From assembly GCA_003554505.1 (NCBI GenBank), contig PWGS01000022.1, positions 1-10,812 on the forward strand: a stretch of DNA of 10,812 nt, read 5' to 3'. Shown piece after piece: positions 1-5,977 of this stretch. The DNA comes from Desulfonatronospira sp. (lineage in GTDB: Bacteria > Desulfobacterota > Desulfovibrionia > Desulfovibrionales > Desulfonatronovibrionaceae). The stretch's first letter is position 1; each line of letters begins with the position of its first letter. The position numbers were made by a program, and so were the translations under genes. The notes beneath the pieces were generated by a model, which did not search any database, was not told the DNA's origin, and saw only the letters and a list, made by a program, of their open reading frames with translations.

Positions 1-21
1 AACCAGCTTAACTACGGCCCC
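1..21 (-). tRNA. 5' end of a tRNA gene, probably tRNA-Asp (cut by window edge)
   Basis: Read on the minus strand from base 21, the sequence starts GGGGCCG, then T8-A9, then the D-arm pattern GTTAAGCTGGTT. This is the 5' acceptor strand followed by a normal tRNA D-arm. The wording is closest to bacterial tRNA-Asp genes (GTAGTT.AG..GGTTA). The anticodon lies outside the window, so the isotype is inference. The gene begins only 5 nt after the CCA end of the upstream tRNA-Val, so the two are almost certainly processed from one transcript. Confidence 0.7.
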
Positions 22-26
22 GCATA

Positions 27-102
27 TGGTGGGCGGAACAGGGCTCGAACCTGTGACCCCCGGCTTGTAAGGCCGATGCTCTCCCAACTGAGCTATCCGC
101 CC
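27..102 (-). tRNA. tRNA-Val (anticodon UAC)
   Basis: This is a complete 76-nt tRNA including an encoded CCA end. On the minus strand the acceptor arms are GGGCGGA and TCCGCCC (7 bp), followed by discriminator A and CCA. The D-arm reads GCTCAGTTGGGAGAGC. The anticodon stem TCGGC/GCCGG encloses the loop CTTACAA, giving anticodon TAC, which reads GUA and, by wobble, other valine codons. The T-arm has the usual GGTTCGAGCC. The gene starts 11 nt after the tmk stop codon on the same strand and is followed 5 nt later by a second tRNA. It could be transcribed with tmk, from the promoter-like sequence in the tmk tail, or both. valS, whose product charges this tRNA, lies at the other end of the window. 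Confidence 0.97.
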
Positions 103-112
103 CGTGAAGTAA

Positions 113-143
113 ATTATTTAACCTTTGTGCTTTGACTTGTCAA
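113..143 (-). promoter_or_regulatory. Candidate sigma-70 promoter for the tRNA pair, inside the tmk 3' end
   Basis: On the minus strand a perfect consensus -35 box TTGACA occupies 143-138, inside the last codons of tmk. Two -10 options follow: TAAATA (120-115, 17-nt spacer, weak match) or AATAAT (118-113, 19-nt spacer, 5 of 6 matches), both over the tmk stop codon. Either would start RNA about 4-6 nt before the tRNA-Val 5' end at 102, a normal position for a tRNA promoter. The -35 lies in a small palindrome, TTGAC-AA-GTCAA (143-132). The motif match is seen directly; promoter activity is inferred. Confidence 0.5.
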
Positions 144-788
144 CACATTTTTATCAACCTTCATGGCCTGATCCACTTTTTTCCTGATTTCCTCAAATAC
201 CGTTTCCGGATCAGCTCCGGCGTCCAGGACCACAATCCTGTCCTGTTCCAGGGTAGCCAGCTCAAGATATCCCTGCCTGACTCTTGTGTGAAAATCCAGG
301 GCCTCGGCCTCAAAACGGCCCTCGGAACTGGGGATGTTTTTCTCCATGTTTCTACTGAGAGCGCGCCTGAGCCCGGTTTCCGGGGAAAGATCAAGAAGGA
401 AGGTAAGGTCGGGCAGGATCCCGTTCACATCCACGCTGTTCATTTGCTGCAGGATATCAAGCCCCATTTCCCGGCCGTAACCCTGGTAAGCCAGGGTGGA
501 ATGAGTAAAGCGATCCGAAATCACAATCCTGCCCGACTGCAGGGCCGGACGAATAACCTTTTGCACGTGCTGTGCCCTGTCCGCCAGATAGAGAAAAAGT
601 TCAGCCTCCCTGGTCAGGTCAATGCTGTCCAGGGACAGAAGCATCCTTCGCAGCTCGGCTCCGAGCCTGCTTCCACCGGGTTCAAGAGTAACCAGCACAG
701 CATGTCCCTGCTGCACAAGGTGTTTTCGCAGGAGTTCTGCCTGTGTGGATTTGCCGCAACCCTCTATTCCTTCAAAGGTAATAAACAC
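114..788 (-). CDS. tmk: Thymidylate kinase (dTMP kinase)
   Basis: This cytoplasmic enzyme phosphorylates dTMP to dTDP with ATP, an essential step of dTTP synthesis. The 224-aa product has the family landmarks in order: N-terminal FEGIEGCGKST with the P-loop at residues 7-15, EPGGS at 36-40 (usually preceded by Arg, here Leu), the DRF-x-x-S dTMP-binding motif at 92-97, and a LID region around 141-162 rich in Arg and Glu. The start is GTG (786-788). It is fixed by the conserved N-terminus and preceded by AAGGA six nt upstream. The start overlaps the end of the upstream HD-domain gene by 25 nt, so translation is probably coupled. A tRNA-Val gene begins 11 nt after the stop. The last 14 or so residues are a non-conserved tail whose DNA doubles as a promoter-like sequence. 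Length is slightly above the usual 205-215 aa. Confidence 0.96.
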   Translation of the reverse strand: MFITFEGIEGCGKSTQAELLRKHLVQQGHAVLVTLEPGGSRLGAELRRMLLSLDSIDLTREAELFLYLADRAQHVQKVIRPALQSGRIVISDRFTHSTLAYQGYGREMGLDILQQMNSVDVNGILPDLTFLLDLSPETGLRRALSRNMEKNIPSSEGRFEAEALDFHTRVRQGYLELATLEQDRIVVLDAGADPETVFEEIRKKVDQAMKVDKNVLTSQSTKVK

Positions 789-1801
789 TGTCCTTCCTTT
801 TTACCCCCCTGTACCCTTGCCGGTTCCGGTTTCGGGGTTCTGGCCGGCTGAAAAACGTACCTCTCCAGAGATCTCTGATAATTTGACCAGAACCCTGAAG
901 AGCCTTCAGAATCCAGCCCCTCTCCCAGGGCCTGATCCAGGGTCTTGATCTTGGCGTCAAGATTGTCTGCGAAATGCAGTACAAAAGCCTCCCTGGTCTT
1001 GGGCCTTTTGGGAGAGCCGAACTCCAGCTCTCCATGATGACTGATGATTATATGCTTGAGATGCATAATCAGATCCGGGTCCAGATCCTTTGCCTTGTCC
1101 AGAAAAGGATCCATCATGTCCAGCCCCAGGAAAATGTGTCCCAGGAGCTTACCCTGGCTTGAATAGTCCCGGCTGGCGCCGGGCAGGATTTCCCTGGCCT
1201 TGCCCAGGTCATGCAGCGCAGCCGCGGAAATCAGGATGTCCCGGTCCAGGTCCGGGTAGAGATCGCATATCTTGTTGCAGATGTGGCAGACGCTGAGGGT
1301 ATGCTCCAGCAGCCCTCCCATGTAGGCATGATGAATGCTTTTGGCTGCCGGGGCCTTCAAAAGAGCCTCTTTGATTTCTTCCCGGGTCAGGATCTTTTTC
1401 ACCAGCTTCTTCCAGGGCGGATAAAATATATTCCGCTGCAGAAATGAAAGCAGGTTCTGGTGCAGCTCTTCAGGGGCCGGATTGGAAACAGGGAGAAAAA
1501 GACCCGGGTCGACTTCACCCTGGTTTATAAACTGCATTTCTTCAATATTGAGCTGAAGCTGCTCTCCGAATACCTGGGAAGAGGCCCGTATGCGGACCAG
1601 CTGCTCCGCAGGTATGTCCTGGAACTGCCTGCTGAGTGGATTCCAGAGCCGGGCCTGGATCTCACCGGTCCCGTCCTGAAGGGTGAGCTGCCAGTATGGC
1701 CCGTTTCTGGCCTGGGCCTGCCTGGCCCTGATGACCATGAATAGGTCTTCTACCTGCTGTCCGGCCCGGATATCCTGCACAAAATATTTTTTGGTCTGCA
1801 T
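764..1801 (-). CDS. OB-fold / HD-domain protein, YhaM-like 3'-5' exoribonuclease
   Basis: The 345-aa product has an N-terminal OB-fold nucleic-acid-binding domain (about residues 10-95, including WQLTLQDGTGEIQARLW at 37-53) and a central HD metal-dependent phosphohydrolase domain (about 150-290). Visible metal-binding candidates are H158, H167, H197-D198 in ALHDLGK, H222, H255-H256 and D279. This domain order matches YhaM of Gram-positive bacteria, a 3'-5' exoribonuclease also linked to DNA replication. Function in this lineage is inferred from the family. The C-terminal 25 residues are Pro/Lys-rich and not conserved, and their DNA overlaps the tmk start by 25 nt. The ATG at 1799-1801 gives the expected N-terminus (VQDI at 8-11), yet the 20 nt upstream hold no Shine-Dalgarno sequence, which is unusual next to the strong sites elsewhere here. 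It heads a probable operon with tmk. Confidence 0.88.
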   Translation of the reverse strand: MQTKKYFVQDIRAGQQVEDLFMVIRARQAQARNGPYWQLTLQDGTGEIQARLWNPLSRQFQDIPAEQLVRIRASSQVFGEQLQLNIEEMQFINQGEVDPGLFLPVSNPAPEELHQNLLSFLQRNIFYPPWKKLVKKILTREEIKEALLKAPAAKSIHHAYMGGLLEHTLSVCHICNKICDLYPDLDRDILISAAALHDLGKAREILPGASRDYSSQGKLLGHIFLGLDMMDPFLDKAKDLDPDLIMHLKHIIISHHGELEFGSPKRPKTREAFVLHFADNLDAKIKTLDQALGEGLDSEGSSGFWSNYQRSLERYVFQPARTPKPEPARVQGGKKEGQCLLPLKE

Positions 1802-1845
1802 GGTGTTGTCAAATTATTTGCATTGGAGTATGGATTGATGCTCTT

Positions 1846-1873
1846 TTTATAGCGGCCCACAGAGCGATGTAAG
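1846..1873 (-). promoter_or_regulatory. Weak candidate promoter for the HD-domain gene and tmk
   Basis: On the minus strand a -35-like CTTACA (1873-1868, 4 of 6 matches) is separated by 16 nt from a -10-like TATAAA (1851-1846, 5 of 6). The predicted start near 1839 leaves a leader of about 40 nt. The 232-bp divergent region 1802-2033 between this gene and korD holds no gene that I can support. No convincing plus-strand promoter for korD was found there: a TTGACG at 1958 lacks a properly spaced -10. Confidence 0.33.
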
Positions 1874-2033
1874 CTGGGAGAATCCCCCGGCGGCAATCTC
1901 TATATCCCCGCCCGCAGATCCGGGATGAATTGTCGCTGCAAGGATGCCGGAAATCAGTTGACGGGTAATGCTCTCGTAATAAACCAACGGAAACAATACT
2001 ACAAGGACAGCACTTAATTCACAAGGATAAACT

Positions 2034-2330
2034 ATGGCCAGCAAAAAAGGGGAAAGCAGGGTCAAGGTGTTTTTGGACTGGTGCAAAGGATGCGGCATAT
2101 GTGCAGCCTTTTGCCCGAGCAAAGTCCTGAGTGTGGACAAACAGGGCAAAATCCGTGTTGATCACGAAGATGAATGCATTAACTGCGGTTTCTGTGAAAT
2201 TCACTGCCCGGATTTCGCTATAATGGTCTATCCCAGGGAAGAGCGCCCCCCTTTCGAAGCCAATATTGACGATGTAGCGCCCGCCACCAGGGAAGAACTG
2301 CATAAAATCAGGAACAGCAACTCCAAATAG
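2034..2330 (+). CDS. korD: 2-oxoglutarate:ferredoxin oxidoreductase, delta (ferredoxin) subunit
   Basis: The product is a 98-aa bacterial-type ferredoxin with two [4Fe-4S] motifs: C17-x2-C20-x2-C23-x3-C27 followed by Pro, and C48-x2-C51-x2-C54-x3-C58 followed by Pro. It passes electrons between the thiamine-diphosphate site of KorAB and free ferredoxin. The start ATG has an AAGGA site 7 nt upstream. An identical ACAAGGA lies 20 nt further up (2001-2007) with no start codon behind it. The tail after residue 70 is charged and lacks further motifs. The next gene, korA, follows on the same strand after an unusually long 207-nt gap with several inverted repeats, so korD could be expressed at a different level from korABC. 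Role follows from its position beside korABC; the sequence alone shows only a dicluster ferredoxin. Confidence 0.9.
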   Translation: MASKKGESRVKVFLDWCKGCGICAAFCPSKVLSVDKQGKIRVDHEDECINCGFCEIHCPDFAIMVYPREERPPFEANIDDVAPATREELHKIRNSNSK

Positions 2331-2337
2331 TTTTCAT

Positions 2338-2356
2338 CCGGAAGCGGTTTTTTTTT
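2338..2356 (+). terminator. Weak terminator or attenuator-like site after korD
   Basis: A short CCG-GAAG-CGG stem (2338-2347, 3 bp) runs directly into nine T residues (2348-2356), 8 nt after the korD stop. The U-tract is strong but the stem is very weak, so partial termination or attenuation between korD and korA is the most that can be proposed. Confidence 0.25.
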
Positions 2357-2366
2357 GCTGCGCCTG

Positions 2367-2383
2367 CCACGCGCCTCGCGTGG
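2367..2383. repeat. Perfect 7-bp GC-rich inverted repeat in the korD-korA gap
   Basis: CCACGCG-CCT-CGCGTGG forms a perfect 7-bp stem with a 3-nt loop. No T-run follows it on either strand, so it is not a standard intrinsic terminator. It could be an RNA processing or stability hairpin, or the core of a small dispersed repeat. A further DNA palindrome, GTATC-AA-GATAC, lies at 2409-2420. Confidence 0.6.
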
Positions 2384-2474
2384 TCGATCTGCACCATTAT
2401 TCGTCAAGGTATCAAGATACGCATCCTCATTAATTATTTGATTTTCTTGCCAAAAGAAAAAAATCCTCGTATCC

Positions 2475-2491
2475 GGAAAGAAAGACTTTCC
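2475..2491. repeat. Inverted repeat upstream of korA
   Basis: GGAAAG-AAAGA-CTTTCC is a perfect 6-bp stem with a 5-nt loop, ending 46 nt before the korA start. It could be an mRNA leader hairpin or an operator. The gap around it (2331-2537) is AT-richer than its surroundings and contains no gene that I can support. Confidence 0.45.
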
Positions 2492-2537
2492 CAATGGAAA
2501 TCAAACAAACCCGGCAATCAAAAAAGGCAGGTTTTAA

Positions 2538-3692
2538 ATGGCCGCCAGATCACGCAGAAACAAGACTACAGAAATATTCGCCCTGGGAAACGAGGCAGTG
2601 GTGGAAGGCGCCCTTATAGCGGGGGGCACTTTTTATGCAGGATATCCCATCACCCCTTCCACGGAAATAGCCGAGGAGATGTCTTCCAGGCTGCCGCACC
2701 TGCGCGGAGGAGTGTTCATTCAGATGGAAGATGAAATAGCCGGCCTGGGAGCAGTCATAGGGGCATCACTGGCCGGCCGTAAGGCCATGACCGCCACTTC
2801 AGGACCGGGTTTTTCCCTTATGCAGGAACACATAGGCTATGCCTGCATAACCGAGGTACCCCTGGTCCTGGTCAATGTCATGCGCGCCGGACCCAGCACC
2901 GGAATGCCCACCAATCCGGCTCAGGCGGATGTGCAGCAGGCCAGATGGGGAACCCATGGCGACCACCCCATTATCGTACTTTCAGCAAGCGATGTTCAGG
3001 AATGCCTGCGACTGACAGTAACAGCCTTTAATTATGCGGAAAAGTACCGTACCCCGGTTATCCTTCTCCTGGACGAGGTCACCGCCCATACCAGGGAAAA
3101 AATCAGTCTGCCGGACCCCGAGGACATAAATATCTATTCCAGGCTGACCCCCAGCATGCCCCCGGAATGGTACATGCCCTACGAGGACAACATGCGCGGC
3201 GTTGCTGCCATGCCTCCCCTGGGGGCTGGTTACCGCTACCATGTTACCGGCCTTATCCACGACGATCACGGATACCCCACTTCCAAACCCAGGGAGGTGG
3301 AACATATAATGCACAGACTGTTTCGCAAAATAGACCAGTTTTTCTACGACATCCAGATCGTGGATGAAACTCAGTGCGAGGATGCGGAAACGTGCATTAT
3401 AGCCTATGGATGCGTGGCCAGGTCTGCCGAGCTTGCAGTGCAGCAGGCCCGGGAAAGAGGGGTCCGTGCCGGACTGCTCAAGCTCAAGACGCTGTTTCCC
3501 TTCCCCAGGCCGGCTGTGGAAAAGATGCTGCGTCAATGCAGCAGCGTCGTGGTGCCGGAAATGAATATGGGTCAGATGTCGCGCGAGATCAAGCGCGTCA
3601 ACAACGGACAGAGCAAGATCCTTACCCTGAACAGGGTCGATGGACAGATCATCACCCCCGGACAAATCCTGAGCAAAATACTCAAAGGTTGA
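2538..3692 (+). CDS. korA: 2-oxoglutarate:ferredoxin oxidoreductase, alpha subunit
   Basis: With KorB this subunit catalyses oxidative decarboxylation of 2-oxoglutarate to succinyl-CoA, or the reverse, using ferredoxin. The 384-aa product has the pyrimidine-binding fold (domain I) with GYPITPST at 35-42, MEDE at 63-66, TSGPG at 87-91 and GPSTGMPT at 118-125. A linker segment GAGYRYHVTGL (229-239) is typical of KorA-type enzymes. The C-terminal transketolase-like domain II includes EMNMGQ at 341-346. The gamma domain that is N-terminally fused in many homologues is here a separate gene (korC). The start is fixed because an in-frame TAA stands directly before the ATG. The Shine-Dalgarno sequence is poor (GGCAGG). 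korB follows after 4 nt. Activity on a branched-chain or other 2-oxoacid cannot be excluded from sequence alone. Confidence 0.93.
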   Translation: MAARSRRNKTTEIFALGNEAVVEGALIAGGTFYAGYPITPSTEIAEEMSSRLPHLRGGVFIQMEDEIAGLGAVIGASLAGRKAMTATSGPGFSLMQEHIGYACITEVPLVLVNVMRAGPSTGMPTNPAQADVQQARWGTHGDHPIIVLSASDVQECLRLTVTAFNYAEKYRTPVILLLDEVTAHTREKISLPDPEDINIYSRLTPSMPPEWYMPYEDNMRGVAAMPPLGAGYRYHVTGLIHDDHGYPTSKPREVEHIMHRLFRKIDQFFYDIQIVDETQCEDAETCIIAYGCVARSAELAVQQARERGVRAGLLKLKTLFPFPRPAVEKMLRQCSSVVVPEMNMGQMSREIKRVNNGQSKILTLNRVDGQIITPGQILSKILKG

Positions 3693-3696
3693 CACC

Positions 3697-4527
3697 ATGG
3701 CCAAAGTAACCCAGCTCATTCACAATTACCTCAGGCATTCCAAGAGATTTCCTCACGTATTCTGTCCCGGCTGCGGACACGGTATTGTACTGGGATCTCT
3801 TATCCGCTCCATAGACTCCATGGGCCTGGCCAAGGACGACGTGGTCCTGGTGGCCGGAATAGGCTGTTCAGGCAGGATACCCGTTTACGTGGATTTCAAT
3901 ACCATACACACCACCCACGGCCGGGCCCTGACCTTTGCCACCGGAATCAAGCTGGCCAACCCAAGGCTCAAGGTAATAGTGGTCATGGGCGACGGGGACG
4001 CCCTGTCCATCGGGGGCAACCATTTAATCCACGCAGCCAGACGCAATATCGGGGTCACCGCCCTGGTACTCAACAACCATATCTACGGCATGACCGGGGG
4101 GCAAAGCTCCTGCACCACCCCCACGGGCAGTTTTTCCACAACCACGCCCTTTGGTCAGCTTGAGGACGAGTTCGATATATCCCGGGTGGCAAAAGTCTGC
4201 GGGGCCAGCTTCGTGGCCCGCACCACGGTGATGCAGGCCTCGGCCATGGATTCATTGATCTCGGAAGCGGTCATGCATCCCGGCTTCGGGCTGGTGGAAA
4301 TATTAAGTCCGTGCCACACCCAGTACGGACGGAAAAACAGATTCAAGACCTGTGTAGACATGTATAAATGGCTGCAGAAAAGCTCCCCTCCCCTGGAAAA
4401 ATACAGGGAACTCACCCCGGAAAAACAGGAAAAGGCCATCGCCACGGGCATCTTTGAAAAAAAAGACTGCGAAGGGCTGGAAGAAAAATACGCCCGCATG
4501 CGCCGCAACCTCAGAGGAGAGCGATGA
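3697..4527 (+). CDS. korB: 2-oxoglutarate:ferredoxin oxidoreductase, beta subunit (thiamine diphosphate-binding)
   Basis: This 276-aa catalytic subunit binds thiamine diphosphate and Mg2+. The conserved CPGCGHG is at 23-29, GIGCSGR at 54-60, the diphosphate/Mg motif GDGD at 98-101, and its partner NNHIYGMTGGQ at 126-136. Three cysteines of the conserved pattern (C23, C26, C57), and probably a fourth near C206 in LSPCHTQYG, could hold the [4Fe-4S] cluster found in this subunit family. The C-terminal 50 residues are charged and variable. The start lies 4 nt after the korA stop. The stop overlaps the korC start (ATGA), so korA, korB and korC are a translationally coupled unit. Confidence 0.95.
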   Translation: MAKVTQLIHNYLRHSKRFPHVFCPGCGHGIVLGSLIRSIDSMGLAKDDVVLVAGIGCSGRIPVYVDFNTIHTTHGRALTFATGIKLANPRLKVIVVMGDGDALSIGGNHLIHAARRNIGVTALVLNNHIYGMTGGQSSCTTPTGSFSTTTPFGQLEDEFDISRVAKVCGASFVARTTVMQASAMDSLISEAVMHPGFGLVEILSPCHTQYGRKNRFKTCVDMYKWLQKSSPPLEKYRELTPEKQEKAIATGIFEKKDCEGLEEKYARMRRNLRGER

Positions 4528-5108
4528 TGTCAAACGAGCTGCATCTGGACAGATTCGAAGTCCGCTTGTCCGGGCTGGGCGGCCAGGGCATACTTACTCT
4601 GGGCCGCATCATGGGGCAGGCTCTGGCCCTGGACCCCGGCTACGAGGTCGCCCAGACCCAGAGCTATGGACCTGAAGCCCGTGGAGGAGCCAGCCGCTGC
4701 GACCTGGTCGTAAGCACCGGCAAGATCAGCTACCCCAAAACCATCTCCCTGGACCTGCTGGTGGCCCTGAGCCAGGAGGCCTGCAACAAGTACTTCGGAG
4801 ATCTCAAATCCAAGGGATTCCTGCTGGTGGACACCTCCCTGGTTTCCCAGACGCCTACCAACATCTTCTGGGGGCTGCCCTTCACCACCATGGCCCAGAA
4901 ACTGGGTCTGGTCCAGACCACGAACATTGTGGCCCTGGGAGCACTGACGCACTTTATACCTTTCATGCGGGCCACTTCAGTGCGCAAAAGCCTCAAGGAA
5001 ATCCTGCCCCTGAAAATTGTGGATATAAACCTTAAAGCCTTCAACGCCGGTTTAAACCGGGCCAAAAAGGAATACCCGGAGGCTCCTGAAAAATGGAAAT
5101 TCTCCTGA
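4524..5108 (+). CDS. korC: 2-oxoglutarate:ferredoxin oxidoreductase, gamma subunit
   Basis: The 194-aa product is the gamma domain of the KOR/POR family. The N-terminal glycine-rich motif SGLGGQGILTLG lies at 16-27 and the family signature TQSYGPEARGGASRC at 45-59. The subunit completes the heterotetramer with KorA, KorB and the ferredoxin KorD. Two consecutive ATG codons (4524 and 4527) could start it. The AGGAG at 4515-4519 sits 4 nt from the first and 7 nt from the second, so 4527 is the better-spaced start, while 4524 gives the classic ATGA overlap with korB. The last 16 nt overlap the start of surE, whose ribosome site lies inside this gene. Confidence 0.93.
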   Translation: MMSNELHLDRFEVRLSGLGGQGILTLGRIMGQALALDPGYEVAQTQSYGPEARGGASRCDLVVSTGKISYPKTISLDLLVALSQEACNKYFGDLKSKGFLLVDTSLVSQTPTNIFWGLPFTTMAQKLGLVQTTNIVALGALTHFIPFMRATSVRKSLKEILPLKIVDINLKAFNAGLNRAKKEYPEAPEKWKFS

Positions 5109-5863
5109 CCAACGACGACGGCATCCACGCCCTGGGCCTGAAGACCCTGTTCAAGGTCCTCACCGGGGCGGGGTACAAGGTGCATGTGGTTGCCCCCATG
5201 ACCGAACAAAGCGCAGTGGGCCATTCCCTGACCATTTTCTCCCCGATCAAGGTTAAAAAGATCCGCGAGAACAATTTCAAGGGACTGGGGCTCTCCGGCA
5301 CCCCTGTGGACTGTGTCAAATGGGCCATGCACTTTCACCTCCAGAAAAAACCGGACCTGATTGTCTCCGGCATAAACAGCGGGGCCAATGTAGGAATAGA
5401 TATTCTTTACTCAGGGACGGTATCCGCAGCCACCGAGGGGGCCCTGGCCGGAGTACCCTCCCTGGCCGTATCCATCGACGACTTCCGTCCCATGGACCTT
5501 TCGCACCAGGCCCACTGGGTGCAGGCTTTTATTCAGCGCTTTGACTGGTCCAGGCTGCCCTATCAAAACGTTTTGAACCTCAACTTCCCTGCCTGCGAAG
5601 TACATGAGGCCAGGGGCATAAAGGTCTGCCCCCAGACCACTGTGGTCTACCGTGACTTTTACCAGCTTCGCGAAGACCCCCGGGGCAACCCTTATTACTG
5701 GCTTGGCGGGGAAATACCCATGCACCTGGTGGACCCGGAAGCTGACCGGGCCATGCTCAGCCGGAATTACATAACCCTGACCCCGCTCCAGTTCGAACTT
5801 ACCAACCATGAAGTCATGAACGAGTTGCAAGAAACCCTGGCATCTGTTAATGTCAGGTTCTGA
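5093..5863 (+). CDS. surE: 5'/3'-nucleotidase SurE
   Basis: SurE removes phosphate from nucleoside 5'- and 3'-monophosphates in the cytoplasm and is tied to stress survival. The 256-aa product has the full metal site: TNDDG at 6-10 (D8, D9), S40 in the EQSAVGHSLT segment, and N95 in SGINSGANVG at 92-101. Length matches the family (about 250 aa). The ATG lies inside korC with a 16-nt overlap. The nearest ribosome site is GGAGG at 5078-5082, 10 nt upstream, slightly long, and inside korC. This makes surE the fourth gene of the korABC unit although there is no known biochemical link to 2-oxoglutarate metabolism; shared transcription is inferred from the overlap. A 114-nt gap with two hairpins separates it from fba. 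Confidence 0.96.
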   Translation: MEILLTNDDGIHALGLKTLFKVLTGAGYKVHVVAPMTEQSAVGHSLTIFSPIKVKKIRENNFKGLGLSGTPVDCVKWAMHFHLQKKPDLIVSGINSGANVGIDILYSGTVSAATEGALAGVPSLAVSIDDFRPMDLSHQAHWVQAFIQRFDWSRLPYQNVLNLNFPACEVHEARGIKVCPQTTVVYRDFYQLREDPRGNPYYWLGGEIPMHLVDPEADRAMLSRNYITLTPLQFELTNHEVMNELQETLASVNVRF

Positions 5864-5896
5864 TATTCAAATGTAGTAGAATGCGTTGCAGGAATC

Positions 5897-5928
5897 TGAC
5901 CGTCTTTTGTCAAATTTAAGACAGGTCA
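5897..5928 (+). promoter_or_regulatory. Long imperfect inverted repeat in the surE-fba gap
   Basis: TGACC-GTCTT (5897-5906) pairs with AAGAC-A-GGTCA (5918-5928), giving a 10-bp stem with a single bulged A and an 11-nt AT-rich loop. It lies 33 nt after the surE stop and 49 nt before the fba start. It could be part of a compound terminator with the next hairpin, an operator, or a leader structure for fba. No known binding-site consensus fits it well. Confidence 0.5.
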
Positions 5929-5929
5929 C

Positions 5930-5949
5930 CTGCATAAATGCAGCTTTTT
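5930..5949 (+). terminator. Terminator-like hairpin after surE
   Basis: CTGCAT-AA-ATGCAG (5930-5943) is a perfect inverted repeat; as RNA it would be a 5-bp stem with a TAAA loop. It is followed by C and five T residues (5945-5949). The stem is short, so termination may be partial. It ends only 28 nt before the fba start, so any separate fba promoter must overlap it or lie upstream. No convincing promoter could be named: TTGTCA at 5908 has only poor -10 partners. Confidence 0.4.
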
Positions 5950-5977
5950 CAATATTCACCATAGACAAGGAGGACAT

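Noticed and set aside
132..851. A 239-codon open frame on the plus strand
   Set aside because: It lies opposite tmk, which has the complete thymidylate kinase motifs. The antisense frame has no recognisable domain and arises from the codon composition of tmk.
2001..2027. Duplicate ACAAGGA upstream of korD as evidence for a tiny upstream gene
   Set aside because: No ATG, GTG or TTG follows the first copy at a usable distance, so only the second copy is functional.
2982..3719. A 245-codon open frame on the minus strand
   Set aside because: It is antisense to korA, whose conserved motifs run through the same bases; the antisense product matches no family that I recognise.
5908..5925. TTGTCAA-ATTT-AAGACAG near fba as a Rex or HcpR-type operator
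   Set aside because: Only part of each half-site matches the TTGTGA/TCACAA or TTGAC/GTCAA consensus and the two halves are not good reverse complements; the surrounding hairpin describes the sequence better.
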